Shown here in pieces: positions 61,292 to 64,000 of a stretch of 64,000 nt of DNA; within the stretch, counting starts at the first letter, position 1, and the number at the start of each line of letters is the position of its first letter. This DNA comes from Caryophanales bacterium UBA7278. GTDB taxonomy: Bacteria; Bacillota_I; Bacilli_A; RFN20; CAG-826. The notes beneath the pieces were generated by a model. It saw only the letters and a program-made list of their open reading frames with translations. It did not search any database and was not told where the DNA came from. The translations under genes and the position numbers were made by a program. The stretch covers positions 20,698 through 84,697 of the forward strand of contig DKRQ01000022.1 in NCBI GenBank assembly GCA_002472275.1. The letters run 5' to 3'.

Positions 61292-62746
61292 ATGACCTTC
61301 CATTACGACAAGACAATCCGCGGTTGGCTGCTCGGTCTGATGATCGGGTCGTATTTGCTTACCGCCGTCCATATCGTCGACTCCTTCTATCCGATCAATT
61401 CCCTTAGCGGCATCGTCAAGTCGGTGCCCTTCCTTTTCTTTGGCCTCACCTCGTTTTATTACACGAGGCAATTCGTGAAGTTCAAGTCCTTCGACCCCGT
61501 TAAGGAATGCCGCATCCTGGGTATCGTTTCCCTCGTCTCGATGCCCTTTATTTTGGCGGGGCTTCCCATGCTTGCGCTTATCCTGCCTTCATCCGCCGCG
61601 GACTTCCAACCTGTCTTCTGGACCTTCCCGATCAACGCGGGGCTATTGCTCGCTTTCTTTGGCTGCCAAATCGCCTTCTGCATCTTGAATTCCAGAAAGA
61701 TAAGAAAAGGAAATGAAGGCCTTTTTGCGAGCTTTTCGATGGGAAACATCGCGGTTTTGATTACCGGGATCATCGTAATCTATTACGTTTCCGGCATCGT
61801 CAAAAGCGTCCTTGCGATTGGGGTAACCCTTCAGGATGAACCCGTCGCGATCGCCTTTATCCGCAGTTTCCTTTTGTTTAGCTTTGGCACGATCATTGCG
61901 ATGGCGGTCGTCTACCTGTTCCTTTTCTTCTTCTCGGTCCTTTCTTTCCTAGCTAGCCGCGAGCGGAAAATGCTCACCTTCAGGGAGGCGATTAAGTCGG
62001 GATCGGATATTTCGAAGAAGTATCAGTTGTCCTTTTGGATGGGCATCGCCATCTCCGCGGTGTTCTTGCTCGTCGCCCTCTTCTCCTTGTTCCAACTCGG
62101 CACTTCTTATCTAAGCCTCGCCACCCTCTACGCGATGCTGCTCATCGTTAGGGTCGTCCTCTTTTATTGGGATAAGCACATCCTCAAGAAGCATCAGGAC
62201 GAATACGCGCGTTTCAAAGCCTGCCATAACATGTTCTTCTTCGCCGCCGGGATGATGTTTGTTTACCTCGCCATATCCATCATCTTCGGGGCGGCCAACC
62301 ACTTCGCCCCCGGGAGCGATAGCTCCGCCTTCCTCGCCTTTGGCATCTTCGTTCCTTGGGCACTCTTCAAAATCTTCGTTGGCGTCAAGAAATACCGCGC
62401 GGCTAGAAAAGACGGCAGCCCCCAGAACTACATCGACGCCTATCTTGATATCCTGATGGCCATCTTCACCTTGGCCAACACGGTCTTCCTCATCGCGAGT
62501 TACATCAACGGGGGCAAGCCGATCGCCCAGATGGAACTAGGGCCCGCGATCCTCGTCCTCGTCGGGATTGGCCTTGTGCTCATCAACTACGTTTATTGCG
62601 CCTATGTGATCATCAAGGTCATCGTCGTCGGCGTTCTGGGCGTGAGGGGCAAAAGGCGCGCCTATTTCGAGAAGCATCATCCCGAACTCGCCGCCGAGGA
62701 AGCCTCGCCCTTGCCCCAAGAGGAAGGGGAAACCGAAGAAAGTTAA
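61292..62746 (+). CDS. Polytopic membrane protein of unknown function
   Basis: The 484-residue protein has about twelve hydrophobic segments across residues 10-460 with short polar loops, a basic segment after the last helix and an acidic tail (EEASPLPQEEGETEES). I recognise no family signature. A GATAAT box and a weak AGGA precede the ATG. A transporter or sensor is possible, but nothing in the sequence decides it. Confidence 0.7.
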   Translation: MTFHYDKTIRGWLLGLMIGSYLLTAVHIVDSFYPINSLSGIVKSVPFLFFGLTSFYYTRQFVKFKSFDPVKECRILGIVSLVSMPFILAGLPMLALILPSSAADFQPVFWTFPINAGLLLAFFGCQIAFCILNSRKIRKGNEGLFASFSMGNIAVLITGIIVIYYVSGIVKSVLAIGVTLQDEPVAIAFIRSFLLFSFGTIIAMAVVYLFLFFFSVLSFLASRERKMLTFREAIKSGSDISKKYQLSFWMGIAISAVFLLVALFSLFQLGTSYLSLATLYAMLLIVRVVLFYWDKHILKKHQDEYARFKACHNMFFFAAGMMFVYLAISIIFGAANHFAPGSDSSAFLAFGIFVPWALFKIFVGVKKYRAARKDGSPQNYIDAYLDILMAIFTLANTVFLIASYINGGKPIAQMELGPAILVLVGIGLVLINYVYCAYVIIKVIVVGVLGVRGKRRAYFEKHHPELAAEEASPLPQEEGETEES

Positions 62747-62800
62747 ACCTCAAACGCGCTCGGTTTGCTATGATATTGCCTGCCCTCTAAAAGAGCGGCT

Positions 62801-62886
62801 GCCGCCTTGGCGAAATGGTAGACGCAAGGGACTTAAAATCCCTCGCCCTTAAAAGCGTGCCGGTTCGAGTCCGGCAGGCGGCACCA
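62801..62886 (+). tRNA. tRNA-Leu (anticodon UAA)
   Basis: The acceptor stem GCCGCCT pairs with AGGCGGC, followed by A73 and an encoded CCA. The anticodon arm is AGGGA-CTTAAAA-TCCCT, giving UAA. A long class II variable arm (CGCCCTTAAAAGCG) and the T-arm GCCGG-TTCGAGT-CCGGC are present. TATGAT near 62769 may be its -10. Confidence 0.97.
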
Positions 62887-62899
62887 CATCTGTAGAATT

Positions 62900-62927
62900 G
62901 GTTCAATACAAAGTGTTGAACCTTTTT
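62900..62927 (+). terminator. Terminator after tRNA-Leu
   Basis: GGTTCAA and TTGAACC around a 9-base loop, followed by TTTTT. Confidence 0.85.
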
Positions 62928-62959
62928 ATATATTTGTTGTAATAAGTTAGATAAAACCC

Positions 62960-63955
62960 ATGAAAGACAAAATTGCAAAAGTGTTAAAAGTCATCGGAAT
63001 AGTGGTGTTCTTTCCATTATTGCTTTTGTTTTGGTTAATTTGTGTAGCGATTAACGCAGTTCTTACTGCTATCAATAAGGAAAGAGTCGATACTCCTCTT
63101 GGCCAATATGTGGAAATTAATGGTCATAGAATGAGTGTTTTAGTAAAAGGAGAAGGAAAGCACACTTTATTATTTCTTCCTGGACTTGGAAGTGATTCTC
63201 CAATTCTAGAATTTAAACCTCTATATTCTAAATTTGAAAATGAGTATCGCATTATCGTGCCTGAAAAGTTTGGTTATGGACAAAGCGATATTGTGAAATA
63301 CAAACGTGACATTAAAACAACCGTTGAAGAATATCGTGAAGTATTGTCTAAATTAGGTATCAAAGGACCATTTGTTCTATGCGGCCATTCTAATGCTGGA
63401 AACGAAATTGAGTACTGGGAACAGAATTATCCAGAAGAAGTAGAAGCTTTTATTGGTTTTGATACAAATCTTGCTGCCTATAAGGACGATTGGGATTTCA
63501 AAGTTAGCTCTTGGGATAAGTTTATGATCTGGCTTTTTAGAGTTGCTGGATGGAATAGAAAAGTGCATAGGCCAGGCCTTAAAGATCTTTTGACTAAAGA
63601 AGAAAGGAAAATCGTTAGATGCCTAGCTAATAGAAATACGGATAACTACGATATTTTGAGTGAGGCCTGTATTTTCAATAGCGTTGCTGGTAAGTCGGTT
63701 ATTAATGAAAAACCTCTTCCAACTCAGCCAACCCTTCAATTCGTTAGTATGCCAGAATGGTATATCAAAGGTGAAGAAGGCCATGAATTAGATGATGAAG
63801 CTAAAAGATGGCTTAAGGCACACGAAGATTTAGTTAATGCCTCCATAAATGGCAAAATTGTTTTCCCTTCTGATTGGCACTGTCTCCATATTGTCAACGT
63901 TGATAAAGTATATGAGGAAATGGATAAATACATTAAGGAGAGCCTCGAGAAATAA
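62960..63955 (+). CDS. Membrane-anchored alpha/beta hydrolase, AT-rich
   Basis: The 331-residue protein has an N-terminal membrane segment (about residues 10-35) and an alpha/beta hydrolase fold: oxyanion region LLFLPGLGSDSP, nucleophile elbow CGHSNAG (Ser with GxSxA in place of the usual final Gly), and a late histidine in SDWHCLHIVN. Substrate unknown. Base composition and codon use change abruptly to A/T-ending codons compared with the rest of the window, directly after a tRNA gene, suggesting horizontal acquisition. No strong ribosome site is seen. Confidence 0.8.
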   Translation: MKDKIAKVLKVIGIVVFFPLLLLFWLICVAINAVLTAINKERVDTPLGQYVEINGHRMSVLVKGEGKHTLLFLPGLGSDSPILEFKPLYSKFENEYRIIVPEKFGYGQSDIVKYKRDIKTTVEEYREVLSKLGIKGPFVLCGHSNAGNEIEYWEQNYPEEVEAFIGFDTNLAAYKDDWDFKVSSWDKFMIWLFRVAGWNRKVHRPGLKDLLTKEERKIVRCLANRNTDNYDILSEACIFNSVAGKSVINEKPLPTQPTLQFVSMPEWYIKGEEGHELDDEAKRWLKAHEDLVNASINGKIVFPSDWHCLHIVNVDKVYEEMDKYIKESLEK

Positions 63956-64000
63956 TCGGCCGGTTTGTATCAAAATTGGGCTCTGTTTTACATGTCTACT

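Noticed and set aside
1..64000. CRISPR arrays, prophage genes or toxin-antitoxin pairs
   Set aside because: No regularly spaced repeats, Cas, phage structural or toxin-like genes were recognised anywhere in the window.
1..64000. Frequent CTAG, mostly as CCTAGG or CTAGGC
   Set aside because: CTAG is rare in many bacteria, but a rough count in 36-39.4 kb (about 13) is near that expected from base composition. The pattern seems due to CTA and AGG codon use.

Overview
The window is a gene-dense stretch of a Bacillota (class Bacilli) type genome. The evidence is the gene set and order: rpoE (delta), recU, dnaD-nth, gpsB-rnpB, pgsA-cinA-recA-rny-ymdB-miaB, mnmG-rsmG-parA-parB and sufCDSUB. The DNA is GC-rich for this group (38 of 60 bases from 35161, hand count). 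Most genes lie on the plus strand in tightly overlapping operons. I cannot name the genus. The mixture of streamlined genes (short SufD, head-only CCA enzyme) and high GC suggests an uncultured, genome-reduced Bacilli lineage (inference).

Layout. 1-8.9 kb: an M13 metallopeptidase lipoprotein cut by the window edge, L-lactate dehydrogenase, a phosphoesterase, and an operon of a flippase-like protein, a lipid glycosyltransferase, recX and yhaM. 8.9-10.5 kb: an IS110-family element with a long structured 5' non-coding end that is a bridge RNA candidate. 10.5-14.9 kb (minus): a HIT protein and two large lipoproteins, one with a parvulin domain. 15.1-23.9 kb: the SUF Fe-S operon running without a gap into mnmG-rsmG, then parAB. 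24-25.1 kb: FMN riboswitch plus ribU, and a ferredoxin. 25.2-29.8 kb: cmk-der, HU, a truncated CCA enzyme, dnaD, nth. 29.8-31.1 kb (minus): recU and an exonuclease. 31.2-41.3 kb: gpsB-rnpB-pgsA-cinA, recA, rny-ymdB-miaB-miaA, fhs and a DUF951 gene. 41.4-46.2 kb: two fused ABC ATPase/FtsX-type permeases. 46.2-52.1 kb: cspA, ychF-ispF-argS, rpoE, and an NrnA-CysQ fusion. 52.1-62.7 kb: small genes, nifU-like, two peptidases, a P-type ATPase, htpG behind a CIRCE-like operator, a polytopic membrane protein. 62.8-64 kb: tRNA-Leu(UAA), after which base composition drops sharply (17 of 60 G+C from 63181) into an alpha/beta hydrolase gene. That change looks like an island boundary.

Themes. RNA turnover is heavily represented: RNase Y, YmdB, YhaM, RNase P RNA, and two unusual fusions, MiaB with a RicA/YlbF-type domain beside rny, and NrnA (oligoribonuclease/pAp phosphatase) with CysQ (pAp phosphatase). 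Several genes have a -10 hexamer only 6-11 bases before the ATG and no Shine-Dalgarno sequence, so they are probably translated from leaderless or nearly leaderless mRNAs. recA and the ABC transporter pair share an unusual upstream element with identical internal spacing, possibly an alternative sigma factor promoter.
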